Below, piece after piece: positions 43,352 through 52,703 of a DNA stretch of 64,000 nucleotides. The position numbers were made by a program, and so were the translations under genes. The DNA is from Futiania mangrovi (GTDB lineage: Bacteria; Pseudomonadota; Alphaproteobacteria; Futianiales; Futianiaceae), in NCBI RefSeq assembly GCF_024158125.1, contig NZ_JAMZFT010000003.1:62001-126000 (forward strand). Reading direction: 5' to 3'. How positions within the stretch are numbered: position 1 is the stretch's first letter; each line of letters starts with the position of its first letter. The notes under the pieces were generated by a model that worked only from the letters and a program-made list of their open reading frames with translations, had not been told where the DNA came from and searched no databases.

Positions 43352-45558
43352 TCCGCGCCGCGCACCGGCACGACGCCCGGGATGCGGCCCTTGAACACGC
43401 GCTGAACCACGACGACGAGGCCCGCGAGGCCGACCCCGACGAGATCGGTGACGAGGCCGCCCTCGATCATGAAAAGCGCAGCCGCAAGCAGCACCAGCCG
43501 CAGGAACCACACCGGACGCCGGCCGAGCAGCCAGCCCTGCACGCTGGCCGACAGCAGGAACACGCCGACGCAGGCCGTGACCAGCGCGCGGGCGATCTCC
43601 ACCACGCCACCCTCCATCAGCAGGGCGTCGTTGTAGAAGAACATGAACGGCACGATGAACGCCGCGAGCCCGATCTTGAATGAAGTGACCGAGGTCTCCA
43701 TCGCGTTCGCGCCGGAGATGCCCGCCGCCGCGTAGGAGGCAAGCGCCACCGGCGGCGTGATCGCCGAGACGACCGCGAAATAGAAGACGAAGAAGTGCGC
43801 GACCAGCGGTTCGATCCCAAGCTCCACGAGGCCGGGCGCGACGACCGAGGCCGCGACCGCATAGGCCGCCGTCGTGGGCATCCCCATGCCGAGCAGGATC
43901 GAGATCAGCATGGCGAAGATCAGCGCCAGAAGCTGGCTCGCCTCCGCCAGGTTCAGCAGCAGCGAGGAGAAGCGCGCCCCCACGCCCGTGAGCGAGATGA
44001 CGCCCACGATGATTCCCGCGCAGGCGCAGACCGCGATGATCTGCACCGACATGACGCCTGCAAGCTCCAGCGCCTTGAAGATGCGCACCGGCCCCATGCG
44101 GTGGGGCGTCAGCCAGCTGACCATCGCCGCAGCCGCGGTCGCGAGCGTGCCCGCCCGGATCACCGAATAGCCGACGAACAGCGCCACGATCAGGATGACG
44201 ATGGGGATGAACAGGTAGACCTGCTTCAGCATCTCCTTGACGAGCGGCAACTCGTCGTCGCGCATGCCGCGCATCCCGGTCTTGGCAGCCTCGAGGTCCA
44301 CCATGAAATAGACCGAGATGAAATAGAGGATGGCCGGGATGACCGCCGCGATGGCGATGTCGGTGTAGGGGATGCCGGTGATCTCCGCCATGATGAAGGC
44401 GCCCGCCCCCATGATGGGCGGCATGATCTGCCCGCCGGTGGAGGCCGCGGCCTCGACCGCGCCCGCCGTGCGCTTGGCGTAGCCGACCTTCTTCATCAGC
44501 GGAATGGTGAGCGAGCCGGTGGCGACGACATTGCCCGCGCTCGTCCCGTTGATCATGCCCATGAGGCCGGAGGCGAAGATCGCCACCTTGGCCGGGCCGC
44601 CGCGCGCGCGGCCCGCGACCGCAAAGGCGAAGTTCACGAAATAGTCGCCGACCTTCGAGGCCTGCAGGAACGCCGCGAAGATGATGAACAGGATGATGTA
44701 GGTGGACGACACCGCCGTCGTCGGTCCGAGGATTCCGGCGTCGGTGTAGACCTGGCTGAAGAACCGCGCGACCGACAGACCCGGATAGCCGAGGAAGCCC
44801 GGCATGTAGGGGCCCGCGAACACATAGACGAGGAAGATCACCGCAATCGCCACGAGTGCGAGGCCCGCGACGCGGCGCGTCAGTTCCATGATGAGCGCGC
44901 TGCCCGCAATCGCGGCGAAGGAAATGCCGATGGGCGCGAAGGGCGTGCCCGTGCTCATGCGCAGCGGCGTGTTGTAGACGACGAGAAGATAGCTCGCGAC
45001 CGCAACCGCCGCGACCATCAGCACCGCGTCGGGTGCCGCCAGCACCGCCCGGTCGCGCCGGTGCAGCCAGGAGAGCACGATGCCCCCCGCCGTCGCCGCG
45101 ATCAGCGGCCAGCCGTAATGCCAGGTCTCGACGTCCGGCTCGATCCGCATGGCGCCGCCCGAGATGGCCTGCTGCATGAGGCCCGTCTGAACGAGCGCAT
45201 AGAGCGCGGGCAACATGAACAGCCAGGAGGCCCAGGTGGTCCAGACCGGCTTGCGCCCCTCCTCCCCCGCCCCCGAGAACCGCGCGCCGGAGAACAGCAG
45301 GAAGCCCAGCATCAGCGCGCCCGCGACATGGACGATGCGGAAGGTCCAGGTCTCCAGCGGATAGATGTTGAGCGAGACGATGTGGAAGGCGGAATAGACC
45401 GCGGCGAAGGTCATCACCGCGCCCAGCATCCAGCCCTCGAACAGGCGGCGGTTGGCCTCCACCGGCTCCTCGTCCACGCCCTCGGCATGGATCCGGTCCG
45501 CAGGCGTTTCCTCGCCGGGCTCGACCCCGGTGCGCGTTTCCTCAGCCATCGCCTTCAT
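43348..45558 (-). CDS. TRAP transporter permease, fused 4TM/12TM type
   Basis: Fused DctQM-type membrane subunit of 736 residues with about 18 hydrophobic helices: a cytosolic acidic N-tail (1-45), a region corresponding to the 4TM subunit, and a large 12TM subunit with SGLMGMINGTSAGNVVATGS and GGQIMPPIMGAGAFIMAEIT. Works with the TAXI-type binding protein encoded just upstream (104 bases) to import an organic acid using the sodium or proton gradient. The start at 45558 or 45549 cannot be separated; both follow a G-rich ribosome site. Confidence 0.93.
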   Translation of the reverse strand: MKAMAEETRTGVEPGEETPADRIHAEGVDEEPVEANRRLFEGWMLGAVMTFAAVYSAFHIVSLNIYPLETWTFRIVHVAGALMLGFLLFSGARFSGAGEEGRKPVWTTWASWLFMLPALYALVQTGLMQQAISGGAMRIEPDVETWHYGWPLIAATAGGIVLSWLHRRDRAVLAAPDAVLMVAAVAVASYLLVVYNTPLRMSTGTPFAPIGISFAAIAGSALIMELTRRVAGLALVAIAVIFLVYVFAGPYMPGFLGYPGLSVARFFSQVYTDAGILGPTTAVSSTYIILFIIFAAFLQASKVGDYFVNFAFAVAGRARGGPAKVAIFASGLMGMINGTSAGNVVATGSLTIPLMKKVGYAKRTAGAVEAAASTGGQIMPPIMGAGAFIMAEITGIPYTDIAIAAVIPAILYFISVYFMVDLEAAKTGMRGMRDDELPLVKEMLKQVYLFIPIVILIVALFVGYSVIRAGTLATAAAAMVSWLTPHRMGPVRIFKALELAGVMSVQIIAVCACAGIIVGVISLTGVGARFSSLLLNLAEASQLLALIFAMLISILLGMGMPTTAAYAVAASVVAPGLVELGIEPLVAHFFVFYFAVVSAITPPVALASYAAAGISGANAMETSVTSFKIGLAAFIVPFMFFYNDALLMEGGVVEIARALVTACVGVFLLSASVQGWLLGRRPVWFLRLVLLAAALFMIEGGLVTDLVGVGLAGLVVVVQRVFKGRIPGVVPVRGAD

Positions 45559-45662
45559 CCCCCCGAACCACCGGCCGGACCGTTTTCCGGCCTCGCATGC
45601 GGGAGACGGGCGGTGCGCAAGCGCGTCCCGCCCGTCTCCACGCTGGTCTTGCCGAGCCTACC

Positions 45663-46649
45663 TTACTGCTTGATCAGGTTGTCCGGGATGTCGATCCCGT
45701 TTTCCTTGTACCAGCGCGCCGCACCCGGGTGCCACGGGATGAAGGTGTTCTTCACCGCGTTCTCCTTCACCGTCGTGCGGGCCGCCTTGTGGATGGAGAC
45801 CATCTTGTCGTTGTTCTCCATCACGACCTTCGTGACCTCGTAGACGAAGTCCGCGGGCAGGGCGCAATTGGCGATGGCGAAGTTCCACATCGACACCGCG
45901 CGGGCGTCCGCGTTGAGGCTCTTGTAGGTGCTGGCCGGGATCGTGAAATCCGCCACCGGGAAGGCATCCATGACCTTCTTCTGCTCGTCGGCCGTGAACT
46001 CGATGATGTTCACCTCGGCCTGCACCTCAAGCTGGCTCACCGCCGGGATCGGGATGCCGGCCGCGAAGGCGATCACGTCGAGCAGGCCGTCCTGAAGCTG
46101 GCCGCCGAGGTCGTTCCAGCCGCCGTTGCGCCGGTCGAACTTCACGCCGAGCGTTTCCAGCATCGCCGGGAAATAGGTGTCGGACGTCGAGCCCGCAGGG
46201 CCGAAACCGATCTTCGCGCCCGCCGGAATGTCGGAGATCGACTTGATGCCCGAGGACGCAAGCGCCGTGATCGAGAACGGCGTCTGGTACATCGGGAACA
46301 GTGCGCAGACCTGGTCCATCTTGATGCCGGGGGCGAGCGGGCTGCGGCCCTCGAGCGCCTCGCGCGCCGGGCCCATCGTCGTCATGCCGAACGCGAGGTC
46401 GCCCGTGTGCACGAGCGCGAGGTTCTGCGTCGGGCCGCCCGTCACCTCGCCGCCGCCGGAGACGCCCAGCGTCTCGGCCACGAGGTTCGCCCAACCCGAG
46501 CCATAGGCGAAATAGGTGCCGCCCTGGCTGGCCGTGCCGACGGTGAAGCTCTGCGGCCACTGCGAGCGGTCGGCCTGCGCCGCCGTGCCCACACCCGCCG
46601 CGATCAGCAGCGCCGCTGCTGCCGCGCTGAATTTTCCAAGATGTTTCAA
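45663..46649 (-). CDS. TAXI-family TRAP transporter solute-binding protein
   Basis: Periplasmic receptor, 328 residues, of the TRAP-associated extracytoplasmic immunogenic (TAXI) family. The start is a TTG at 46649, set by a GGGAGA ribosome site 6-7 bases before it and by the signal peptide that follows (KHLGKFSAAAAALLIAAGVG, ending near residue 26). Family marks: SFTVGTASQGGTYFAYGSGW and KIGFGPAGSTSDTYFPAMLE. The ligand is unknown; C4-dicarboxylates, amino acids and hydroxyacids are known for the family. Co-transcribed with the permease gene. Confidence 0.92.
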   Translation of the reverse strand: MKHLGKFSAAAAALLIAAGVGTAAQADRSQWPQSFTVGTASQGGTYFAYGSGWANLVAETLGVSGGGEVTGGPTQNLALVHTGDLAFGMTTMGPAREALEGRSPLAPGIKMDQVCALFPMYQTPFSITALASSGIKSISDIPAGAKIGFGPAGSTSDTYFPAMLETLGVKFDRRNGGWNDLGGQLQDGLLDVIAFAAGIPIPAVSQLEVQAEVNIIEFTADEQKKVMDAFPVADFTIPASTYKSLNADARAVSMWNFAIANCALPADFVYEVTKVVMENNDKMVSIHKAARTTVKENAVKNTFIPWHPGAARWYKENGIDIPDNLIKQ

Positions 46650-46754
46650 AGCGTTTTCTCCCTGAATAGGATGTGCACCCCGGCCTCCCGGAGCCGTCGC
46701 ATCGCCGCAGCGCATGGCTGCGTTGCCGCCAAGGTAGAGCGCCGCGCCTCCGCC

Positions 46755-46770
46755 GGCAATTCGGCAATTC
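46755..46770. repeat. Tandem 8-bp direct repeat in the TAXI/lactonase intergenic region
   Basis: GGCAATTC occurs twice in immediate tandem, 106 bases upstream of the TAXI start (minus) and about 160 bases upstream of the lactonase start (plus). This is a plausible binding site for a helical-phase regulator; the regulator is unknown. The rest of the 284-base intergenic region shows nothing I can name. Confidence 0.35.
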
Positions 46771-46933
46771 GATGCACCGGCACACGCGAATGTTGTGCGT
46801 GGCGAGACCTGCACGGGCGGGGCTTCAGACCTGCCCGCGCGCCGGCTTGGGCCGGGGTGCCGGTTCGGACTAGAGTGGTTGTCGGCCCCGCCGCACGCAG
46901 GGCCCTGCAGAGGCACGAGGGAGGGCTGTCCGC

Positions 46934-47752
46934 ATGCAGTTCGTGTACGCCAATGGCGTAGCCTTGCATTACCAGGTCTTCGGCGCGGCCGAGGATCGCC
47001 CGGTCATGGTCTTCGTCAACTCGCTTGGGACCGACTTCCGCATCTGGCGCGACGTGATCGTGAAGCTGGCGGGCGAATACTCCTTCGTCACCTACGACAA
47101 GCGCGGCCATGGCCTGTCGGACGCGACGCCGGCGCCCTATTCCATGGACGACCACGTGGCCGACCTCGTCGCGCTGCTCGAACACCTGAAGGTGCGCGAC
47201 GCCATCGTCTGCGGGCTTTCGGTCGGCGGGCTGATCGCGCAAGGCCTCTACGCCGCGCGCCCCGACATGGTGCGGGCGCTGGTCCTGTGCGACACGGGCC
47301 ACAAGATCGGCACCGACGAGCTTTGGAATTCCCGCATCTCCGCCGTGAGCCAGGATGGCGTGAAGGCGATCTCCGGCGGCATCCTGGAACGCTGGTTCAC
47401 CGCGCACTTCCGCCGCGCCGACAACCCGGACTTCCACGGCTACCGCAACATGCTGGAGCGGACGACCATCGACGGCTACACCGGCACGAGCGCGGCGATC
47501 CGCGACTGCGACTTCACCGCGGCCTGCGCGAAGGTGAAGGTGCCCGCGATCTGCGTGGTGGGGGAGCAGGACGGCTCCACCCCGCCCGCGCTGATGGCGG
47601 AGACGGCGGCGCTGATCCCGGGCGCGCGGTACGAGGTGATCGCGGACGCGGGCCACCTGCCCTGCATCGAGCAGCCGGACGCGCTGGCGAAGATCATCCG
47701 CACCTTCGTGCGCGAGGCGGGCGTCGACGGCCCGCCCGTGCAGGCCCGCTGA
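46934..47752 (+). CDS. pcaD: Alpha/beta-hydrolase, 3-oxoadipate enol-lactonase-like
   Basis: A 272-residue alpha/beta hydrolase most like PcaD, which opens 3-oxoadipate enol-lactone in the beta-ketoadipate pathway. The oxyanion segment FVNSLGTDFRIWRDV, nucleophile elbow CGLSVGG (Ser), and the C-terminal histidine region DAGHLPCIEQPDAL complete the triad. No other pca gene is in the window, so lactonase activity is probable rather than certain. It is followed after 16 bases by an MFS transporter, likely the same operon. Confidence 0.85.
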   Translation: MQFVYANGVALHYQVFGAAEDRPVMVFVNSLGTDFRIWRDVIVKLAGEYSFVTYDKRGHGLSDATPAPYSMDDHVADLVALLEHLKVRDAIVCGLSVGGLIAQGLYAARPDMVRALVLCDTGHKIGTDELWNSRISAVSQDGVKAISGGILERWFTAHFRRADNPDFHGYRNMLERTTIDGYTGTSAAIRDCDFTAACAKVKVPAICVVGEQDGSTPPALMAETAALIPGARYEVIADAGHLPCIEQPDALAKIIRTFVREAGVDGPPVQAR

Positions 47753-47768
47753 GGACGGACGCCGCCCC

Positions 47769-48965
47769 ATGACCGCACTGGCTCCCGACCTCGACACGCG
47801 CCACCTGAGCCCGACGGCGATCCTTCTGAACATCGGGCACGCGATGGACCATTGGATGATGGTGGTCTTCGCCTACACCTGGGGCGTGATTGCGGGCGTG
47901 TGGGGGACGGAGTGGACGGAACTGACGCCCTACAACTATGGCGCACTGGTGATGTTCGGCGGGGGCTCCATCGTGTCGGGCAGGCTCGGCGACCTGTGGG
48001 GGCGCTGGGTGATGATGGTGATCTTCTTCGCAGGCATGGGCGCATCCGCCCTCGTCATCGCGCTCTGCACCAATGCCTGGCAGATCGGGGCGGCGCTGAC
48101 GCTGATGGGCGCGTTCGCCTCGATCTACCATCCGGTCGGCATCCCGATGCTGGTGCAGAAGGCGCGCAAGGCGGGCATCGTGATCGGCGTCAACGGGCTT
48201 GCGGGGAACATGGGCATCGCGATCGCGGCGGGCGTCTCCGTCTTCATCGCGGAGCGGTTCGGCTGGCAGATGGCCTTCATCCTGCCGGGCGTGATCTGCC
48301 TTATTTGCGCGGTGGCGTTCGTCCTGCTGGTCCCGCGCGAGACGGAGGCCCCGGCGCGTCGCGCGAACAAGCTGCTCGACATGCCGCGCGCGACCATGGC
48401 GCGGGTGTTCGCGATCATGACGCTGACCGCCATCACCGGCAGTGTGATCTTCAACTTCACCACCAGCGGCAACGGGGAGCTGCTGCGCGCCCACGTGGCC
48501 GAGGCCGCCGCCGACCCCGCCCTGCTCGCCACCATGTTGTTCGCGATCTTCGCCGCCGCCTCGCTCGCCCAGATCGTCGTGGGCAAGCTGATCGACGCCT
48601 ATCCGCTGAAGCGCGTCTTCCTCGGCGTGGCCGCGTTGCAGGTGCCTCTCTTCCTCATCGCCGCGCAGGTCGAGGGCTGGGCGCTGTTCGTCGTCGCCAT
48701 CGGCTTCATGCTTCTGGTCTTCGGCGCGGTGCCGTTCACCGACGCGATGATCGTGCGCTATGTCGACGACCGGATGCGCTCGCGCGTGACGGGGATGCGG
48801 CTCGCCATCGGTTATGGCGTCAGCTCGGCCGCGGTCGCCCTGCTCGGCCCCAGCGTGAAACTCGCGGGCTTCCCGACGATGCTGACGCTGCTGGCGGGGC
48901 TTGCGTGCGTGACCTTCCTCGCGGTCATGTTCCTGCCCGCCGACCCGCCGCCCGCCAAGGAGTGA
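47769..48965 (+). CDS. MFS transporter
   Basis: Major facilitator permease of 398 residues with twelve hydrophobic helices. The helix 2-3 loop reads GRLGDLWGRWVMMV, the standard MFS motif A; the central loop (residues about 190-210) is RETEAPARRANK. Substrate not determinable; the preceding enol-lactonase-like gene suggests an aromatic-derived or organic acid. Starts with ATG at 47769. Confidence 0.92.
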   Translation: MTALAPDLDTRHLSPTAILLNIGHAMDHWMMVVFAYTWGVIAGVWGTEWTELTPYNYGALVMFGGGSIVSGRLGDLWGRWVMMVIFFAGMGASALVIALCTNAWQIGAALTLMGAFASIYHPVGIPMLVQKARKAGIVIGVNGLAGNMGIAIAAGVSVFIAERFGWQMAFILPGVICLICAVAFVLLVPRETEAPARRANKLLDMPRATMARVFAIMTLTAITGSVIFNFTTSGNGELLRAHVAEAAADPALLATMLFAIFAAASLAQIVVGKLIDAYPLKRVFLGVAALQVPLFLIAAQVEGWALFVVAIGFMLLVFGAVPFTDAMIVRYVDDRMRSRVTGMRLAIGYGVSSAAVALLGPSVKLAGFPTMLTLLAGLACVTFLAVMFLPADPPPAKE

Positions 48966-49001
48966 GCGGAGCACCCCGCGCCCCGCGCACCCCCGGCGCG
49001 C

Positions 49002-49778
49002 TCAGATCACGACAGGCACACTCGCCCCGTCCATCGGGATCGAGACGCCGGTGAGGTAGCTCGCCTTCTCCGACGCGAGGAAGAGGACGGCGTTCGCGAT
49101 CTCCTCCGGCTCCGCCCAGCGGCCCATCGGGATGCGGGCCACGGCACGCGCGCCCGCCTCCTCCACCGTGATGCCCTGGAGACGCGCCTCGGACGCGAGC
49201 CCCTGCGCCACGCGGCCTGTGTTGGTGAGGCCGGGACTGACCGCCAGAACCCGCACGCCCGACGCGGCATAGGCGCTGCCGAGGCCCGCGGTGGCCAGCA
49301 TCAGCGCCGCGTTCGCCGCGCCGCCCGCGAGGTGCGTGGGCGAGGCGACCTTGCCGCCATTGCCGATGACATTGACGACGACGCCCTTGCCGCGCGCCGC
49401 CATGAGCTTGATGAGCGGGTCGATGACGTTGATGTAGCTGAAGAACTTCGCGTCCATCGCGCCGCGCCATGCCTCGGGCGTCAGCTCCGGCGCGGGCGTG
49501 CGCTTGGCCGCACCGGCGCTGTTCACCAGCACGTCGAGGGGACCGAGCTTTTCCTCCATCGCCTGCACGGTGTCGAGGGCGGCGGCCGCGTCGGTCAGGT
49601 CGGCGGCGTGGCCCACCGCGCCGGGCAGATCCGCGAGTGCCGTGTCGACGTTCGCCTGCGAGCGGGAGACGATGCCGACCTTCGCCCCCTCGGTGAGGAA
49701 GGCGCGCGCGCAGGCGAGCCCGATGCCCTTGCTGCCGCCGGTAACCAATACGCGCTTGCCCTCAAGACCCAGATCCAT
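49002..49778 (-). CDS. SDR family protein without the usual Tyr-x-x-x-Lys
   Basis: A 258-residue short-chain dehydrogenase-like protein. The cofactor motif TGGSKGIGLACARAFL and VNSAGA are intact, but where catalytic Ser, Tyr and Lys are expected the sequence reads VNVIGNGGKVASPTHLAGGA followed by ANAALML, with neither Y-x-x-x-K nor the serine. A group of SDRs with the AGGAANAAL pattern is known; their chemistry is unclear. The start at 49778 follows GGGAGGGAGA. It converges with the MFS transporter gene. Confidence 0.85.
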   Translation of the reverse strand: MDLGLEGKRVLVTGGSKGIGLACARAFLTEGAKVGIVSRSQANVDTALADLPGAVGHAADLTDAAAALDTVQAMEEKLGPLDVLVNSAGAAKRTPAPELTPEAWRGAMDAKFFSYINVIDPLIKLMAARGKGVVVNVIGNGGKVASPTHLAGGAANAALMLATAGLGSAYAASGVRVLAVSPGLTNTGRVAQGLASEARLQGITVEEAGARAVARIPMGRWAEPEEIANAVLFLASEKASYLTGVSIPMDGASVPVVI

Positions 49779-49882
49779 CCCCGTCTCCCTCCCGCTTTCG
49801 GGTGATTGCCGCATGGCCCTTAACTAGCGCGCGGGAACCCGCCGCGCACCTGCGAATCGCGGGAGGCAGGCCCCGTGCGGCC

Positions 49883-51172
49883 TCAGCGAATGGGAAGGCT
49901 GGGTGCGAAGGGGCCGTGACGGCGGATGAGCTCCTCGGCGACGATGCAGCGCCCGGTGCCGGCAATGGCGCCCGGCGGCGAGGCGTCCGTGTAGGGATGG
50001 CCGCAGAAATCGCGCGAGCCCACCGGCATCGGGGGCGCCCCCGCCGGGCGCGGCAGAACCTCGGAGACGGTGAAATCGCCCTCCCGCCAGCCGGGGAACC
50101 AGGCATCGACGCGCGTTGCGCCGAGGCCCGCCGCCCCACCCGCGACGAGGTTGCCGCGTGCCTCGGCCCGCCCGCCGTCGCGCCGGGCGATGCGCCCGCC
50201 GATCAGGTTGTTCTCGATCCGGGCCGAGGTTTCGGGGAAACGCGCATCGATGCCCGCGGTACCCAGGAAGGTGTTGCCGGCGACGAGAGCGCCCTCCGCC
50301 TCGTTCAGATAGAGGCCGGGCTCGCCCGGACAGTGCAGCACGATGTTGCCGGCGACCGTCATGTCCACGGCCTCCGGGCAGTTGCCGGTGTTGCAGGGCG
50401 TGCGCGGATCCTCCACCCCGCCGCCCGTGCCGCCGCCGCCGAGCGACAGACCGACCCGGATGCCGCCCCCATGGAGGGAGGCGCAGACGACGAGATTGCG
50501 CAGGAAGGCCCCGTTCCGCGCGCCGCCTTTCAGGAAGGCCGCGTAGCTGACCCGGTTGCCGCCGTCCTTGGCGAAATCGGCGATGACGTTCTCCGCCACC
50601 AGCCAGTCCTGACCGCCCACGATGTCGATGGGAGTGACGGGCGCGTCGGTCGCGCGCGGGGTATCGTTCAGGAACACGTTGCGCTCGATGCGCACGGCGT
50701 CGGGGAAGCGGCGGGGGCTGCCCTCCCCGTTGCCCTTTATCGCGGCGTGGAAGTTGCGGAAGCGGTTGCCGCGCACGACCGTGCCGTCGGCCCCGCCCGC
50801 GATGTGCAAGGCATGGTGGCTGTCGGGACCGCCCTCGAAATCGATCCCCTCGATCACCCAATGGGCGCCGGTGATCTTGAGCAGCGTCACGCCCCCCGTC
50901 GCCAGAACGGTCTGGCCGGGCACGCGGGCGCGCAGGACGATGGGCGCATCCGCCGTGCCGGAGGAGGAGGCGCGCAGGCCCCGCGTCTCGTAGCGGCCGG
51001 GTGCAAGTTCGATCACGTCGCCGGGTCCGGTGCGGGCCAGCACGCGCGCAAGTTCGTTCGGCCCGTCCACCGCGGTCTCCGCCGCGCAGGCGGCGGCAGG
51101 AATCGCGAGCGCGGCAAGACAGAAGAGCACGCGCACACGCCGGAACACGCGCTTCTGCATGGCACCTCGCAT
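49883..51172 (-). CDS. Secreted right-handed parallel beta-helix protein
   Basis: A 429-residue exported protein. The signal peptide (RRVRVLFCLAALAIPAAACA) ends near residue 31. The mature protein has the N-terminal ELAPGRYETRGL pattern of chondroitinase-B/alginate-lyase (PL6-like) beta helices, then about ten turns with repeated short strands such as VVRGNRFRNF, RIERNVFLND, VAENVIADFA, VAGNIVLHC and VAGNTFLG. It may be a polysaccharide lyase or binding protein; a catalytic pair cannot be fixed by eye. The start at 51172 follows AAGGAGG at good spacing; the next ATG at 51160 is less well placed. Confidence 0.83.
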   Translation of the reverse strand: MRGAMQKRVFRRVRVLFCLAALAIPAAACAAETAVDGPNELARVLARTGPGDVIELAPGRYETRGLRASSSGTADAPIVLRARVPGQTVLATGGVTLLKITGAHWVIEGIDFEGGPDSHHALHIAGGADGTVVRGNRFRNFHAAIKGNGEGSPRRFPDAVRIERNVFLNDTPRATDAPVTPIDIVGGQDWLVAENVIADFAKDGGNRVSYAAFLKGGARNGAFLRNLVVCASLHGGGIRVGLSLGGGGTGGGVEDPRTPCNTGNCPEAVDMTVAGNIVLHCPGEPGLYLNEAEGALVAGNTFLGTAGIDARFPETSARIENNLIGGRIARRDGGRAEARGNLVAGGAAGLGATRVDAWFPGWREGDFTVSEVLPRPAGAPPMPVGSRDFCGHPYTDASPPGAIAGTGRCIVAEELIRRHGPFAPSLPIR

Positions 51173-51316
51173 CGTCGCCTCCTTCCGGCCACGCACAAAA
51201 CCCGTTCGAGCATTGCAGATCGCAGGCCCCGGCGCGAGACCCGCGGGCCGTGCACGGCGCGCCAAATCGGTGTAGGTGATGGGACAAACGCACACATCGG
51301 ACGCGAGGCCATCGGC

Positions 51317-52051
51317 ATGATCAAGGCGGTACTGACCGGACACAGCAAGGGACTGGGCGCAGGAATCGCGGAGGCGCTGCTCACCCGCGGCGCCGCGGTC
51401 ATGGGCATCGCGCGCAGCGCCGCGGCGGACGCCAAGGCCAGGCACGGCGACCTGCTGCACGAGGTGGCGCTCGACCTCTCCGACCTCGGCGCGGCGGCGG
51501 ACTGGCTGGCGACGCCGGAGCTTGCGCGCTTCCTCAAGGGCGCGGAAACGGCCCTGCTCATCAACAATTCGGGCGTGGTTAGCCCGATCGGCCCGGCGGG
51601 CACGCAGGACGCCATGGAGACCGCGCACGCGGTCAGCCTGAACGTCGCGGCGCCGATCATGCTGGCGCAGGCCTTCATCGCCGCGGCCGACGGGATTGCC
51701 GACCGGCGCATCCTCCATGTGTCGAGCGGGGCGGCCCGCAGCGCCATCCCCGGCTGGAGCGTCTATTGCGCGACCAAGGCGGCACTCGACCACCACGCGC
51801 GCACGGTGGCCGCCGACGCGCTGCCGGGCTTGCGCATCACCAGCCTCGCCCCCGGCGTGATCGACACCGACATGCAGGCGCAGATCCGCTCCACGACCGA
51901 GGACCAGTTCGTCATGCGCCAGCGCTTCGTCGCGCTGAAGGAGGAAGGCCAGCTTGCGAGCGCGCAAGCCTGCGGGGAACGGCTCGTCGCCTACATGCTG
52001 GGCGGGCGCTTCGCAGCCGATCCTGTGACGACGCTGAGCGAGGTCGGCTGA
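51317..52051 (+). CDS. SDR family oxidoreductase
   Basis: A 244-residue short-chain dehydrogenase with the cofactor motif TGHSKGLGAGIAEALL, NNSG, and a full catalytic set: HVSSGAARS with the serine, and VYCATKAALDHHA with Tyr and Lys. The C-terminal end lacks the usual VDGG motif. Of the YueD/sepiapterin-reductase-like type by length and N-terminus; substrate unknown. The start ATG at 51317 is behind GAGG. Divergent from the beta-helix gene. Confidence 0.88.
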   Translation: MIKAVLTGHSKGLGAGIAEALLTRGAAVMGIARSAAADAKARHGDLLHEVALDLSDLGAAADWLATPELARFLKGAETALLINNSGVVSPIGPAGTQDAMETAHAVSLNVAAPIMLAQAFIAAADGIADRRILHVSSGAARSAIPGWSVYCATKAALDHHARTVAADALPGLRITSLAPGVIDTDMQAQIRSTTEDQFVMRQRFVALKEEGQLASAQACGERLVAYMLGGRFAADPVTTLSEVG

Positions 52052-52055
52052 GGCG

Positions 52056-52625
52056 TCAGAGCCGGGTCTCGCAATAGCCCGGGAACGGCAGCATGCGGGA
52101 GGCCGGCACCTCGTCGCCGGCATAGCGCCCGCGGCTGTAGCGCGGGCAGTCGCGGGCGAGACCCGCCGCCACAATCAGGCGGGCGACGTCCTCTTCCTCG
52201 ACGAAGCAGCGGCCGACGGTGCGGCCGTAGCGGTCGCGCCCGCGATCCTCGCAGGTGACGGTCTTGCCCTGCACCAAGGCCGCCATGCGCGCGCGTGACG
52301 CCGCCCCGCGCGCCTCGTCCAGTTCCGGCGCGGCGATCCCGTCGAGACGCACGCGGCGCCCGGCAACCACCAGCGTATCGCCGTCGACCGCGCGGGCACG
52401 GCCGGAGAATGTCTCGGCCGCGGGCTGCACCGCGTCTTGGATCTGCGGCCCCCAGAAGTGGCCTGCGCCCGTCAGCCCGGCGAACAGCACGCCGAGGATC
52501 GCCACGCTGCGCACCGTCGGCGCGAAGAGCGCACGGGCAAGCCGCCGCCCGAGGCGCCCGCGGGGACGCACCCGGCGCGGCCCCTGCCGTGCGAAGGGCA
52601 CGACATTCCTGCTGCGCTTGCGCAT
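52056..52625 (-). CDS. Membrane-anchored thermonuclease family (SNase-like) protein
   Basis: A 189-residue protein with an Arg-rich N-terminus, one membrane helix (about residues 38-56: VAILGVLFAGLTGAGHFWG) and a Staphylococcal-nuclease-like domain. Nuclease residues are in VDGDTLVVAGRRVRLDGIAA followed by PELDE (metal Asp, Arg and Glu) and DRYGRTVGRC (second Arg). Expected to degrade nucleic acids outside the cytoplasm. The ATG at 52625 follows GGAGCGGTGAGG. Two nested inverted repeats lie directly upstream. Confidence 0.87.
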   Translation of the reverse strand: MRKRSRNVVPFARQGPRRVRPRGRLGRRLARALFAPTVRSVAILGVLFAGLTGAGHFWGPQIQDAVQPAAETFSGRARAVDGDTLVVAGRRVRLDGIAAPELDEARGAASRARMAALVQGKTVTCEDRGRDRYGRTVGRCFVEEEDVARLIVAAGLARDCPRYSRGRYAGDEVPASRMLPFPGYCETRL

Positions 52626-52642
52626 CCTCACCGCTCCGCCAG

Positions 52643-52703
52643 CTGCAATCCTGATCGTCAAGATTGCAGTCTAACCATACTGCACTTTTAACGTGTATGG
52701 TTA
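52643..52703. promoter_or_regulatory. Two consecutive perfect inverted repeats upstream of the nuclease gene
   Basis: First repeat: CTGCAATC (52643-52650) and GATTGCAG (52662-52669), 11-base spacer. Second: TAACCATAC (52672-52680) and GTATGGTTA (52695-52703), 14-base spacer. They cover the 18-78 bases before the nuclease ATG, the place of its leader and promoter. Regulator or RNA structure unknown. Confidence 0.5.
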
